The position numbers were made by a program, and so were the translations under genes. The notes below the pieces were generated by a model. The model was not told where the DNA came from. It worked only from the letters and a program-made list of their open reading frames with translations, and did no database searches. This document shows positions 27,112 to 35,402 of a stretch of 64,000 nt of DNA, piece after piece. The number at the start of each line of letters is the position of its first letter. Within the stretch, counting starts at the first letter, position 1. Source of the DNA: Enterovibrio baiacu (GTDB taxonomy: Bacteria > Pseudomonadota > Gammaproteobacteria > Enterobacterales > Vibrionaceae); assembly GCF_004120195.1 (NCBI RefSeq), contig NZ_SCHN01000009.1, forward strand, positions 58 to 64,057. Reading direction: 5' to 3'.

Positions 27112-27861
27112 ATGTTGGCAGTTGATGGTGTGAAAGCGGTGTGTTTCGAGTTGGACGGCACATTGGTCGATACCGCGGCAGATATTCGTTATGCCGCAGA
27201 GGAAATGCTGAAAGACATCGGGCTTCCTTGTTTGAATGCGGAACACGTCAGCGATTGGATGGGGGATGGCACTGACAAGCTCATTCATCGTATTTTATCG
27301 CGACAAATCGATGGCTCTGTGCCTGATCCTATCTTTCGTTTGGGCAGCGCTTTTTTTCTCAAAGCCTATCAGCGCCGCCAATATGCAACAGCCAAACTTT
27401 ACGAGGGTGTTGACACGCTACTGCGCCAACTTACGCGAAAGAAAATCCCACTGGTGTTGGTGACCAATCAATCGACCTTTCACGCGAACGAGATCCTGAC
27501 GGTGTTGGGTATCCGCAATCATTTTTCATCAGTATTAGGCCGTGATGCGTTGCAAGATCCCAAACCTTCTCCTGATGGTTTGTTGGAAGCGGCGCTGCTG
27601 TTGGGGATCAAGCCCGAGCAATTGCTCATGGTGGGTGGCAGCGTGAACGATGTAAATGCAGCGCGTGCCGTTGGGTGTAAGGTGGCTTGTGTGAGCTATG
27701 GCTACAACTATGGCGTCGATATTCGTTTTTCTGCCCCCGACTGTGTGGTGACGTCCATCTCGGACATTGCGACATACTTCGAAAACAATAAAAGCAAAGC
27801 GAGTGTAAAGCGCACCCAACATACCGCCCGCACGTCACAATCTGTCAACGAGAAGAGATAA
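27112..27861 (+). CDS. HAD-superfamily, Gph-like protein with altered catalytic motifs
   Basis: A 249-residue protein laid out like phosphoglycolate phosphatase: motif I region CFELDGTLVDT at 11-21, cap with WMGDGTDKLIHR, motif II LVTNQST, motif III DPKPSPD, and motif IV VGGSVNDVNAARA near 174-186. Two key residues differ from the family: the nucleophilic first Asp of motif I is Glu13 (FELDGT in place of FDLDGT) and the Asp of the VGDS motif is Gly176. Both changes are clear in the DNA. The enzyme may be inactive as a phosphatase or have another role. The C-terminal 25 residues are basic and low in complexity. Confidence 0.85.
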   Translation: MLAVDGVKAVCFELDGTLVDTAADIRYAAEEMLKDIGLPCLNAEHVSDWMGDGTDKLIHRILSRQIDGSVPDPIFRLGSAFFLKAYQRRQYATAKLYEGVDTLLRQLTRKKIPLVLVTNQSTFHANEILTVLGIRNHFSSVLGRDALQDPKPSPDGLLEAALLLGIKPEQLLMVGGSVNDVNAARAVGCKVACVSYGYNYGVDIRFSAPDCVVTSISDIATYFENNKSKASVKRTQHTARTSQSVNEKR

Positions 27862-27908
27862 ACGTCTTTTTTGTTGTTCATTTTGCCCTCTTTATCCTTA
27901 TAAAGATG

Positions 27909-27941
27909 AAAAGCACTTAACCGAGTTCGTTAAGTGCTTTT
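27909..27941 (+). terminator. Terminator after HAD gene
   Basis: AAAAGCACTTAAC and GTTAAGTGCTTTT form a 13-bp perfect stem with a seven-base loop and flanking A/T tracts. Confidence 0.87.
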
Positions 27942-28059
27942 GTTTGTCCTATAGTGCGAACGGGCAACACACTGAGTAATCACTCTGAACTACAACACAC
28001 AACAATGACGATTGCTCAGGTCGTGTATTGAATGATTATTAGTACTAGGGAGGGTACGC

Positions 28060-28596
28060 ATGTATCGCAAAGTATTGACGTTTTGGTTTGAGGAATTGAC
28101 GCCAAACGACTGGTTCTCGAAAAGTGATGAGCTAGACAAGCAGATTGAGGCGCGCTTTGGTGGTCTGCTCGAACAGGCGTCACGTGCAGAGCTATTTGAT
28201 TGGCGAAGCTCAGCCAAAGGTCGCTTGGCAGAAATACTGGTATTGGATCAGTTTTCTCGAAATATATATCGAGATACACCAAAAGCATTTGCGCAAGATC
28301 CTCTGGCTTTAGCGTTGGCGCAAGAAGCAATCAACCTAGGCATTGAAAGAGAACTGAGTGAAATAGAACGTACTTTTATGTACATGCCATACATGCACAG
28401 TGAATCCCAGAAAGTGCACAAAGACGCGATGCAGCTTTTCAATAGCCTTGAAGATAAACAGTCTTATGAATATGAGATTAAGCACAAAGAAATTATCGAT
28501 CGCTTTGGTCGGTATCCGCACCGCAATGCCATTTTAGGCAGAGAATGTACGGAAGAAGAGACCACGTTTTTGACGCAACCCGGCTCTGGTTTCTGA
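28060..28596 (+). CDS. DUF924 family protein
   Basis: A 178-residue protein with the DUF924 signatures: VLTFWFEELTPNDWF at the start, LAEILVLDQFSRNIYRDTP, a FMYMPYMHSES segment and FGRYPHRNAILGR near the end. The family has an all-helical TPR-like fold and no established function. The gene is monocistronic with a strong terminator 45 bases on. Confidence 0.93.
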   Translation: MYRKVLTFWFEELTPNDWFSKSDELDKQIEARFGGLLEQASRAELFDWRSSAKGRLAEILVLDQFSRNIYRDTPKAFAQDPLALALAQEAINLGIERELSEIERTFMYMPYMHSESQKVHKDAMQLFNSLEDKQSYEYEIKHKEIIDRFGRYPHRNAILGRECTEEETTFLTQPGSGF

Positions 28597-28640
28597 TTGC
28601 CGTCAAATTGGATGTGATAGTTCGTTAAAGAATCAGCAGC

Positions 28641-28670
28641 AAAAGAGGCGCACAGTGCGCCTCTTTTTTT
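28641..28670. terminator. Bidirectional terminator
   Basis: AAAAGAGGCGCAC and GTGCGCCTCTTTTTTT form a stem between the convergent DUF924 and glutamate-synthase-like genes. Confidence 0.88.
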
Positions 28671-28684
28671 ATGTTGTTCGGGGA

Positions 28685-30208
28685 CTACTCTGCTCGCTGT
28701 TGGAATTCAGGCTTAGGTGTCACCGGTGGGTGAATCACGTCCAGTGAATCCGGCAAGCCATGATCGTTGATCATCTGAGCGTGCATACGGCGTAGTTGGC
28801 GAGGTTCAGCAACGCCGCAGGAATGGGCGATCACGCCGACTTCGTACATCAAGTTCTTCGCATAGTGCGCCACGCGCTCGGCTTTGTCTGAAACGACCAA
28901 ACCGTGTTGTAACTTAGGATCGTGCGTGGTGATGCCCGTCGGGCAGGTGTTTTTGTTGCACTGCAGGGCTTGGATACAACCTAATGAGAACATAAAACCA
29001 CGCGCCGAGGTGATGAAATCAGCACCAATACACATCGCCCATGCTACTTCCGCAGGGTTTATCAGCTTGCCTGACACAATCACTTTAACCCGAGATTTCA
29101 AACCATAAGATTCCAATATATCCACGACCATGGGCAAGCTACGCTTGATGGGCAGACCCATGAAGTCCATGAGTGACTGAGGTGCTGCGCCTGTGCCGCC
29201 GTCAGCAGAATCGATGGTAATGAAATCCGGTGCGGAATCTATCCCGCGCTGGTGGATTTCTTCCATCAGGGTTTCCAACCAACCATAAGCGCCAATCACG
29301 GCCTTAAATCCTACAGGTTTGCCCGTTACCTTGCGGACGCGAGCGATCATGTCGAGTAAATCGCCTACGCTGCGGATCTCTGTATGTCCGTTCGGGCTGA
29401 TGGAATCTTCGCCCTCTGGGATGCCACGAATGGCAGCGATTTCAGCGTTCACTTTGTTCCCAGGCAAGATCCCGCCTTTGCCCGGTTTTGCCCCTTGGCT
29501 CATTTTTATTTCGAACATGCGAACCTGTTCGTGAGCGGCAATGGCTTGGAGCTTTTCATCGCTCAAGTTGCCTTGCTCGTCACGTACACCGTATTTCGCC
29601 GTACCAATTTGGAAAATGATGTCAGCACCACCTTCAAGGTGATAAGGCGACAAACCGCCTTCGCCTGTGTTCATCCAAACGCCCGCTTTCTTTGCACCTT
29701 TAGATAAAGACAACACTGCGGGTACGCTGAGCGCCCCAAAGCTCATGCCTGAGATGTTAAAGAAGCTAGAGGTGGTAAACGGCGTTGTTGCGACACCCTC
29801 GCCGAACGTCACGGCGCTGGCTGGCACTGCATCTTCTGAAAGCGTTGGGAAAGGGCAGTTTAGGAATATCACATCTCCCGGTTGGTTTAGCGGTCGGGTT
29901 GACCCAAAGGCGACGGTACTATCCACGTTTTTTGCAGCACGGTAAACCCAACTGCGTTGCGCTCGGTTAAACGGCAGTTCGTCGCGGTCTAATGCAAAAA
30001 AGTACTGGCGGAAAAATTCTCCCATGTGTTCGAACCAGTAACGAAAGCGACCGACAACAGGGTAGTTTCGTCGAATAGCTTGTTGCGTCTGAGTGACGTC
30101 ACGAATGTAGATATAGATGATAGATAATACCGCGCAACCGATGAGAAAGACGAAAAGCGCAGCGCTGAACTCGAGTAGTCTGGTTGCCCAGCTGGTAACA
30201 ACGTCCAT
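28685..30208 (-). CDS. FMN-binding glutamate synthase-family protein, membrane-anchored
   Basis: A 507-residue protein with an N-terminal membrane helix (about 10-33) and a GltB-type FMN barrel: SFFNISGMSFGALS, TGEGGLSPYH, SQGAKPGKGGILPG, FITIDSADGGTGAAPQSLMD, and a CIQALQCNKNTCPTG cluster with the C-x5-C-x4-C spacing of a 3Fe-4S site. The glutaminase domain and other parts of true glutamate synthase are missing, so it is one of the stand-alone GltB-like flavoproteins of unknown reaction. A GGAAGGAAA ribosome site precedes the ATG. Confidence 0.9.
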   Translation of the reverse strand: MDVVTSWATRLLEFSAALFVFLIGCAVLSIIYIYIRDVTQTQQAIRRNYPVVGRFRYWFEHMGEFFRQYFFALDRDELPFNRAQRSWVYRAAKNVDSTVAFGSTRPLNQPGDVIFLNCPFPTLSEDAVPASAVTFGEGVATTPFTTSSFFNISGMSFGALSVPAVLSLSKGAKKAGVWMNTGEGGLSPYHLEGGADIIFQIGTAKYGVRDEQGNLSDEKLQAIAAHEQVRMFEIKMSQGAKPGKGGILPGNKVNAEIAAIRGIPEGEDSISPNGHTEIRSVGDLLDMIARVRKVTGKPVGFKAVIGAYGWLETLMEEIHQRGIDSAPDFITIDSADGGTGAAPQSLMDFMGLPIKRSLPMVVDILESYGLKSRVKVIVSGKLINPAEVAWAMCIGADFITSARGFMFSLGCIQALQCNKNTCPTGITTHDPKLQHGLVVSDKAERVAHYAKNLMYEVGVIAHSCGVAEPRQLRRMHAQMINDHGLPDSLDVIHPPVTPKPEFQQRAE

Positions 30209-30497
30209 TTAGTTTCCTTCCATTTATAGTGTTTTCAATGCTCACGAATCAATAGACCGCCTCTTCGAGGCTATACTTTCTTCGTCATTGAGAGGGCTCG
30301 TTATTGGCACTCATCGGCTCGTTATTACTTGTCTGTGGGAAATGTCTTTGTGGTGAGAACGGTCTGGTAGATTGATGGGTCAACTCATCAAGAAATACAA
30401 AGGGTTGATCGCCTTAGTGCCTTGAGCAGTATCAGAGAACAGCAGTCATAAAGAATAAGCGGCATGACGCGCTTTGCAGTGTAACGGGGAGTGAACA

Positions 30498-30752
30498 ATG
30501 AAAAATGACTTAAATCCGGCGAGACTACTGGAAGCGTTTGAAGTCGTTATGGCAAAGGGTGAGAAGACTGAGCTTGGTAAAATCTATGAAGGCATCGAAG
30601 CGATGACAGATTATGACGGCTACAACGTTTACCTTCGGGGAAATGGGGTAGAGCTTCACATTGGCTTTCACAATACCTATGACTTGAAATACGACCAAGC
30701 CCACCAACGAGACAGCTTCCTAAAGAAAATAGATGCGTTGCTGAACGCCTGA
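30498..30752 (+). CDS. Small protein, DUF3081-like
   Basis: An 84-residue protein with a helical start (RLLEAFEVVMAKGEKT), then YEGIEAMTDYDGYNVYLRG and VELHIGFHNTYDL. This pattern matches my recollection of DUF3081, a small gammaproteobacterial family of unknown function. A GGGGAGTG site lies upstream of the ATG. Monocistronic, with a terminator 35 bases beyond. Confidence 0.68.
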   Translation: MKNDLNPARLLEAFEVVMAKGEKTELGKIYEGIEAMTDYDGYNVYLRGNGVELHIGFHNTYDLKYDQAHQRDSFLKKIDALLNA

Positions 30753-30787
30753 GTAAATCTAGTTCGCTGACAAGCGTATATTGATGA

Positions 30788-30816
30788 GAAAAAGCCCTGA
30801 CGTGTCAGGGCTTTTT
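30788..30816. terminator. Bidirectional terminator
   Basis: GAAAAAGCCCTGAC and GTCAGGGCTTTTTC form a stem with a two-base loop between convergent genes. Confidence 0.88.
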
Positions 30817-30820
30817 CTTG

Positions 30821-31888
30821 TTACGCTGCTGCGTGTTTGTTTGCTTCTTGCGGTTTGGGTTTGTTCATGTCCACCAAGAAACGTGTGAATCGTGTCTTTT
30901 CGAGTGCGATGACCAATCCAAATGAAAGAAGCAGTGTTAGCGGTGCCAGTAAAGCATCGCGGACAATGCCTTCAATGGCATAAGCACCAAACACGTTAAA
31001 CAATATGAGCATCACAACAAAGTGAGCCACATACACCCCTAAGACGCGTTGGCTCAAGGCAAAGGTCAGTGGCGTGTTTGCCCAGTTCGGATGATTCAGC
31101 AATAACATAAACAAACCAATGGCCATAATAGGTGTGCCAATCAGGAAGTCGTGATTGGCCATCCAAACATCATATCGAGCAAGGTTAAAACCTTCAGCAA
31201 GGCAAAGCCCCATGCCGCCAATCAGCATCGCCCATGCAGTGCTCGTTGAAAACTGAATGTTTCTGCGGCGCAATTCAGCACCTGCGACCACCATGAGCAG
31301 ACTGAAAAATGGGCCATTGCGACTAAAGATAGGTGTTTCGCCTTCCAATATCGGTTGATAGCTGCCTGCACCAAGCCCCCACACATAGAGCCCAAGCGCG
31401 AGAGGCACCATCAAGGCTTCTTGTCGTTTACTGATCAGCAGTGCCATTATCCCAAGTGCGCAAAGTAACCCAGGAATATACCAAAGGTGGACGAGTCCTC
31501 CTTCAAACAGCGTGTTGAGCGGTGTCTTCAACAAGAAGTTCCAGTAGCCAGATCGTTCCGCGAGATACCCTTGTGACATGACAACGTCAAATCTAAACGG
31601 CAGCAGTAGATAGATGACACTCCATGCTAACCAAATGAGCGAAAGGGGCTTTGCATAGTGGAGAAAGGTCTCTTTAGGGTGTTGAGAGAGTTTAGGTTGA
31701 ACAAAGTAGCCTGTAAGTAAAAAGAAAAAAGGCACCGCAAATCGGCAGATTTGGTTGATGACATCTGAAAGTGTATTGATGGATTCGTTATACATTTCAC
31801 CGCGTAGTGGACCCGTATGGATAACAACGACGGCAAAGATGGCGAGAACACGGCCCATCTCGAGAGATGATAATCGAGAAGACGACAT
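30821..31888 (-). CDS. Membrane acyltransferase (Acyl_transf_3 family)
   Basis: A 355-residue protein with about ten membrane helices. The first helix carries GRVLAIFAVVVIHTGP with the His typical of this family's active site, and VPFFFLLTGYFV follows, both hallmarks of OatA/WecH-type O-acyltransferases that modify surface sugars with acetyl or succinyl groups. The C-terminus is short and basic. The acceptor is unknown. AGGAG precedes the ATG. It is divergent from the EF-G2 gene. Confidence 0.88.
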   Translation of the reverse strand: MSSSRLSSLEMGRVLAIFAVVVIHTGPLRGEMYNESINTLSDVINQICRFAVPFFFLLTGYFVQPKLSQHPKETFLHYAKPLSLIWLAWSVIYLLLPFRFDVVMSQGYLAERSGYWNFLLKTPLNTLFEGGLVHLWYIPGLLCALGIMALLISKRQEALMVPLALGLYVWGLGAGSYQPILEGETPIFSRNGPFFSLLMVVAGAELRRRNIQFSTSTAWAMLIGGMGLCLAEGFNLARYDVWMANHDFLIGTPIMAIGLFMLLLNHPNWANTPLTFALSQRVLGVYVAHFVVMLILFNVFGAYAIEGIVRDALLAPLTLLLSFGLVIALEKTRFTRFLVDMNKPKPQEANKHAAA

Positions 31889-32223
31889 GAAAGCTCCTAG
31901 CTAAAGCAGTAACACAAAAAAACGTGGTGTTAAGAAGTGCGTTGAATATAAAGAAAATCCATTTGGATTCTGAGGTGGGTTTCTCGAATTTGCGAAAAGG
32001 TGTGAGTTTCGTCCTGAAAGTGACATTGTGTTGCGTGAAAAAGCATCAGTTTATGTGGTGCAAAAATAAATCATCACGATTCATTATTCGGTTCTACCCT
32101 TATTTTTGCTCGTTAGAATCTCAACTACGAGCAAAAACGGGTAGAAAATGGCTCGCATCTGTTCATAAATGTGCCAAGAAATGCGTCGTTGAACACTTAT
32201 CGTATATCGCTGTGTTCTACATG
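31889..32223. other. Divergent intergenic region, no supported gene
   Basis: Spacer between the acyltransferase and EF-G2 genes. A 114-codon open frame lies here (31924-32268) but it overlaps the EF-G2 promoter, has no family signature and is unlikely to be a gene. Confidence 0.45.
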
Positions 32224-32252
32224 TTTCTTTACACGCCAACGCCTGCTATAAT
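32224..32252 (+). promoter_or_regulatory. Predicted sigma-70 promoter of EF-G2 gene
   Basis: A perfect extended -10 (TGCTATAAT, -10 hexamer at 32247-32252) sits 17 bases after a weak -35-like TTTCTT (32224-32229). The start codon lies 43 bases beyond the -10. The strong -10 fits the highly biased codon use of the gene. Confidence 0.65.
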
Positions 32253-32295
32253 CGCCGCCCTTATATAAGCCAGTAATTGTTTATAGAGACGAACA

Positions 32296-34383
32296 ATGAC
32301 AGATCTAAGTAAATACAGAAACATTGGTATTTTCGCGCACGTTGATGCGGGTAAAACCACTACTACCGAGCGTATCCTTAAGCTTACCGGTCAAATCCAC
32401 AAAACTGGTGAGGTTCACGATGGTGAATCTACTACCGACTTCATGGAACAGGAAGCTGAGCGTGGTATTACTATCCAGTCTGCAGCAGTAAGCTGTTTCT
32501 GGAAAGGCTACCGTTTTAACGTTATCGATACTCCGGGACACGTTGACTTCACCGTTGAAGTTTACCGTTCACTGAAAGTACTCGATGGTGGTATCGGTGT
32601 TTTCTGTGGTTCTGGTGGTGTTGAGCCTCAGTCAGAAACTAACTGGCGTTACGCGAATGACTCAGAAGTAGCTCGAGTTATTTTCGTAAACAAACTAGAC
32701 CGTATGGGTGCTGACTTCTTCAGTGTTGTTGACCAAGTTAAGAAAGTACTTGGCGCGACTCCACTGGTTATGACTCTGCCTATCGGCCGCGAAGACGATT
32801 TCGTGGGCGTTGTAGACGTTCTAGAGCGTAAAGCATACGTTTGGGATGACTCTGGTCTTCCAGAAAACTACGAAATTCAAGATGTTCCTGCGGACATGGT
32901 TGACGACGTAGAAGCATACCGCGAAGAGATGATCGAAACTGCTGTTGAGCAAGACGATGATCTAATGATGGCTTACATGGACGGCGAAGAGCCTTCTATC
33001 GAAGAAATCAAGCGTTGTATCCGTGCGGGTACTCGTACTTGTACTTTCTTCCCAACGTTCTGTGGTTCTGCATTCAAAAACAAAGGTATGCAGCTTGTAC
33101 TAGACGCAGTTGTAGATTACCTGCCGTCTCCTACAGAAGTTGACCCACAACCGTTGACTGACAAAGAAACTGGTGAAGCTACTGGTGAAGTTGCGACTGT
33201 ATCTGCAGACGAACCACTACGTGCTCTTGCGTTCAAAATCATGGACGACCGTTTCGGTGCTCTAACCTTCATCCGCATCTACTCTGGTGTAATGAAGAAG
33301 GGTGACACCATCCTTAACTCAGCAACAGGTAAAACTGAGCGTATCGGCCGTATGGTTGAGATGCAAGCTGACGAGCGTAACGAACTGACTACTGCACAAG
33401 CGGGTGACATCATCGCTGTTGTAGGTATGAAGAACGTTCAAACTGGTCACACTCTTTGTGATGTTAAGCACGAGTGTACGCTTGAGCCAATGATCTTCCC
33501 TACTCCAGTAATCTCTATCGCTGTTGCTCCTAAGGACAAAGGCGGTTCTGAGAAAATGGGTATCGCGATCGGTAAAATGGTTGCAGAAGATCCAACGTTC
33601 CAAGTTGAAACTGATGAAGAAACTGGCGAAACCATCCTTAAAGGTATGGGCGAACTTCACCTAGACATCAAAGTAGACATCCTGAAGCGTACTTACGGCG
33701 TAGACCTAATCGTTGGTCAACCTCAGGTTGCTTACCGTGAAACTATCACTCAACAAGTTGAAGATAGCTACACGCACAAGAAACAGTCTGGTGGTTCTGG
33801 TCAGTTCGGTAAGATCGACTACCGCATGAAACCAGGTGAGCCAAACTCTGGCTTTACCTTCAAGTCTGTGGTTGTTGGTGGTAACGTTCCTAAGGAATTC
33901 TGGCCTGCAATCGAGAAAGGCTTCAAAGGCATGATGGATACCGGTGTTCTTGCTGGCTTCCCTGTTCTTGACGTTGAAATCGAGCTGTTCGACGGTGGCT
34001 TCCACGCAGTCGATTCATCTGCAGTAGCATTTGAAATCGCAGCACGTGGCGCATTCCGTCAATCTATGCCTAAAGCGGGCGCGCAACTTCTTGAGCCAAT
34101 CATGAACGTTGACGTGTTCACTCCAGACGATCACGTTGGTGACGTTATCGGTGACCTTAACCGTCGTCGTGGCATGATCAAAGACCAGCAAGCTGGTGCT
34201 ACTGGCGTTCGTATCAAGGGTGACGTACCACTTTCAGAAATGTTTGGTTACATCGGTACCCTACGTACAATGACTTCTGGTCGTGGTCAGTTCTCTATGG
34301 AGTTCTCACACTACGCACCATGTCCAGCGAACGTTGCTGAGAAAGTAATCGCTGATCAAAAAGAGAAAAACGCTAAGAAGTAA
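32296..34383 (+). CDS. fusA2: Elongation factor G, second copy type (EF-G2)
   Basis: A 695-residue translational GTPase: [15 protein letters not shown] (P-loop), RGITIQSAA (switch I), DTPGHVDFT (G3), [10 protein letters not shown] (G4), then domains II to V with the [11 protein letters not shown] and [14 protein letters not shown] stretches. The start [13 protein letters not shown] differs from the str-operon EF-G and matches the second EF-G seen in vibrios. No ribosomal protein genes are adjacent. Codons are strongly biased toward a small preferred set, unlike the neighbouring genes, which implies high expression. Whether it works in elongation, recycling or both is not known from sequence. 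Confidence 0.92.
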   Translation: MTDLSKYRNIGIFAHVDAGKTTTTERILKLTGQIHKTGEVHDGESTTDFMEQEAERGITIQSAAVSCFWKGYRFNVIDTPGHVDFTVEVYRSLKVLDGGIGVFCGSGGVEPQSETNWRYANDSEVARVIFVNKLDRMGADFFSVVDQVKKVLGATPLVMTLPIGREDDFVGVVDVLERKAYVWDDSGLPENYEIQDVPADMVDDVEAYREEMIETAVEQDDDLMMAYMDGEEPSIEEIKRCIRAGTRTCTFFPTFCGSAFKNKGMQLVLDAVVDYLPSPTEVDPQPLTDKETGEATGEVATVSADEPLRALAFKIMDDRFGALTFIRIYSGVMKKGDTILNSATGKTERIGRMVEMQADERNELTTAQAGDIIAVVGMKNVQTGHTLCDVKHECTLEPMIFPTPVISIAVAPKDKGGSEKMGIAIGKMVAEDPTFQVETDEETGETILKGMGELHLDIKVDILKRTYGVDLIVGQPQVAYRETITQQVEDSYTHKKQSGGSGQFGKIDYRMKPGEPNSGFTFKSVVVGGNVPKEFWPAIEKGFKGMMDTGVLAGFPVLDVEIELFDGGFHAVDSSAVAFEIAARGAFRQSMPKAGAQLLEPIMNVDVFTPDDHVGDVIGDLNRRRGMIKDQQAGATGVRIKGDVPLSEMFGYIGTLRTMTSGRGQFSMEFSHYAPCPANVAEKVIADQKEKNAKK

Positions 34384-34386
34384 TTC

Positions 34387-34980
34387 TTAACGACTCTTTT
34401 TAGATGCTAAAAGCCCCGCATGCGAAAGCCTGCGGGGCTTTTTTATTTCTATACCAAGAATGTTTCTAACGGTCAGTCGAACATACGATTTTCTCGCTTC
34501 TCGCTTCTCGCTTCTCGCTTCTCGCTTCTCTTGTGTTGCTTGCTTCGCTAACGAAACCAGCGCTTTCTCTACCTTATCAATAGGTAAGCCACATTCTTCG
34601 AGGTGATGACGCTCAACCAAATAGTCGGGATTGTTGTATCCTAACCACACGTCGCCGTTTTCATCTTCCCAAATCAGTGCCTTTTGCGGTAGGTCGATAC
34701 CTGCGGTTTGATTGCACACCATCATTGGCGTACCCACTTTCGGGTTTCCAAAAATCACCAGTTGTGTAGGCCTTAGTGCCAATCCTGCTTTCTTTGCCCC
34801 TTCTCCGTGGTCTACACGCGCCATGACGGTTAAGCCGCGTACTTTCGCTGCTGCGATTAAACGATCAGTGGTCACTGGGACATCAAATTGGCTTTTAACT
34901 TGGACCATTCCTTGATGTGCAAGCGCAGGGAGCGCAATGAAAGTGGCTGCGAGAGCGATAATTCTCAGTTTTATTCCCAT
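34387..34980 (-). CDS. DUF302 periplasmic protein with repeat-encoded tail
   Basis: About 197 residues. A signal peptide (MGIKLRIIALAATFIALPALA) is followed by a DUF302 domain: VTTDRLIAAAKVRGLTVMARVDH, LVIFGNPKVGTPMM and PQKALIWEDENGDVWLGYN, ending near residue 145. The tail KREARSEKREAR is encoded by a 7-bp tandem repeat, and the last residues read through the EF-G2 terminator, so the natural stop seems to have been lost or shifted. The frame is open 17 codons upstream of the chosen ATG, but that ATG begins the signal peptide. Function of DUF302 is unknown. Confidence 0.83.
   Translation of the reverse strand: MGIKLRIIALAATFIALPALAHQGMVQVKSQFDVPVTTDRLIAAAKVRGLTVMARVDHGEGAKKAGLALRPTQLVIFGNPKVGTPMMVCNQTAGIDLPQKALIWEDENGDVWLGYNNPDYLVERHHLEECGLPIDKVEKALVSLAKQATQEKREARSEKREARKSYVRLTVRNILGIEIKKPRRLSHAGLLASKKSR
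34409..34445. terminator. Terminator of EF-G2 gene
   Basis: AAAAGCCCCGCA and TGCGGGGCTTTTTT pair around a ten-base loop. The hairpin is also translated on the reverse strand as the last residues of the DUF302 protein, an unusual overlap. Confidence 0.85.
34491..34530. repeat. Heptanucleotide tandem repeat inside DUF302 gene
   Basis: Five full copies of TTCTCGC plus a partial sixth. The unit is not a multiple of three, so gain or loss of one copy changes the reading frame of the DUF302 C-terminus; the two other frames stop within about eight codons past the repeat. Confidence 0.9.
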
Positions 34981-35031
34981 AACAAAGCCCTTTTTGATGT
35001 GGCGGATTAAAAGCATGTGCTGGGTGAGCAA

Positions 35032-35215
35032 GGCGTTGATACGTTACTGAACGCTTAGGCCGGGAACCCCTTTGATATACAGCACAAACCATGGGCAAAA
35101 AGCATGCCCTCATTTTAAGACTAGCAAAATAGTCAGGCTGTCACTGATAAGCCCTTGGTTTTAGGCAGATAGGTACGGTTGTCGCGTTATTGGATATGAG
35201 CACTGTAATGCACAG
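35032..35215. other. Intergenic region upstream of DUF302 gene
   Basis: No supported gene. It separates the DUF302 gene from a response-regulator remnant on the same strand. Confidence 0.35.
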
Positions 35216-35342
35216 TCACAGTACTAACTTGTAGCCAACACTGTAAACCGACTGTACAGGGTCATCATCTGGCCTCACGACATTGAGCTTTTTACGGAGT
35301 TTTTTAATGTGCCTATCGACGGTTCTTTCACTGACCACGCGG
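35216..35342 (-). pseudogene. Remnant of an OmpR-type response regulator (C-terminal winged helix only)
   Basis: The reverse strand ends in about 42 codons reading VSERTVDRHIKKLRKKLN then VQSVYSVGYKLVL and a stop. This is the recognition helix and C-terminal hairpin of an OmpR/PhoB-family winged helix, similar in pattern to BaeR. The receiver domain and the first half of the DNA-binding domain are missing; upstream in the same frame the sequence runs into the terminator and 3' end of the phosphatase gene. It is best read as the debris of a deleted regulator gene, not a functional small protein. Confidence 0.75.
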
Positions 35343-35371
35343 TAAAGAAAAGCCACTATTGATGAGTGGCT
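35343..35371 (-). terminator. Terminator of alkaline phosphatase-type gene
   Basis: On the reverse strand AGCCACT and AGTGGCT form a 7-bp stem with a seven-base loop followed by TTTTCTTT, about 30 bases past the phosphatase stop. Confidence 0.7.
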
Positions 35372-35402
35372 CAATAACAGGAGGGGGTGTATACCTAAAA
35401 CG

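Noticed and set aside
31924-32268. 114-codon open frame upstream of EF-G2
   Set aside because: It overlaps the predicted promoter, has a random-looking composition and no recognisable domain.
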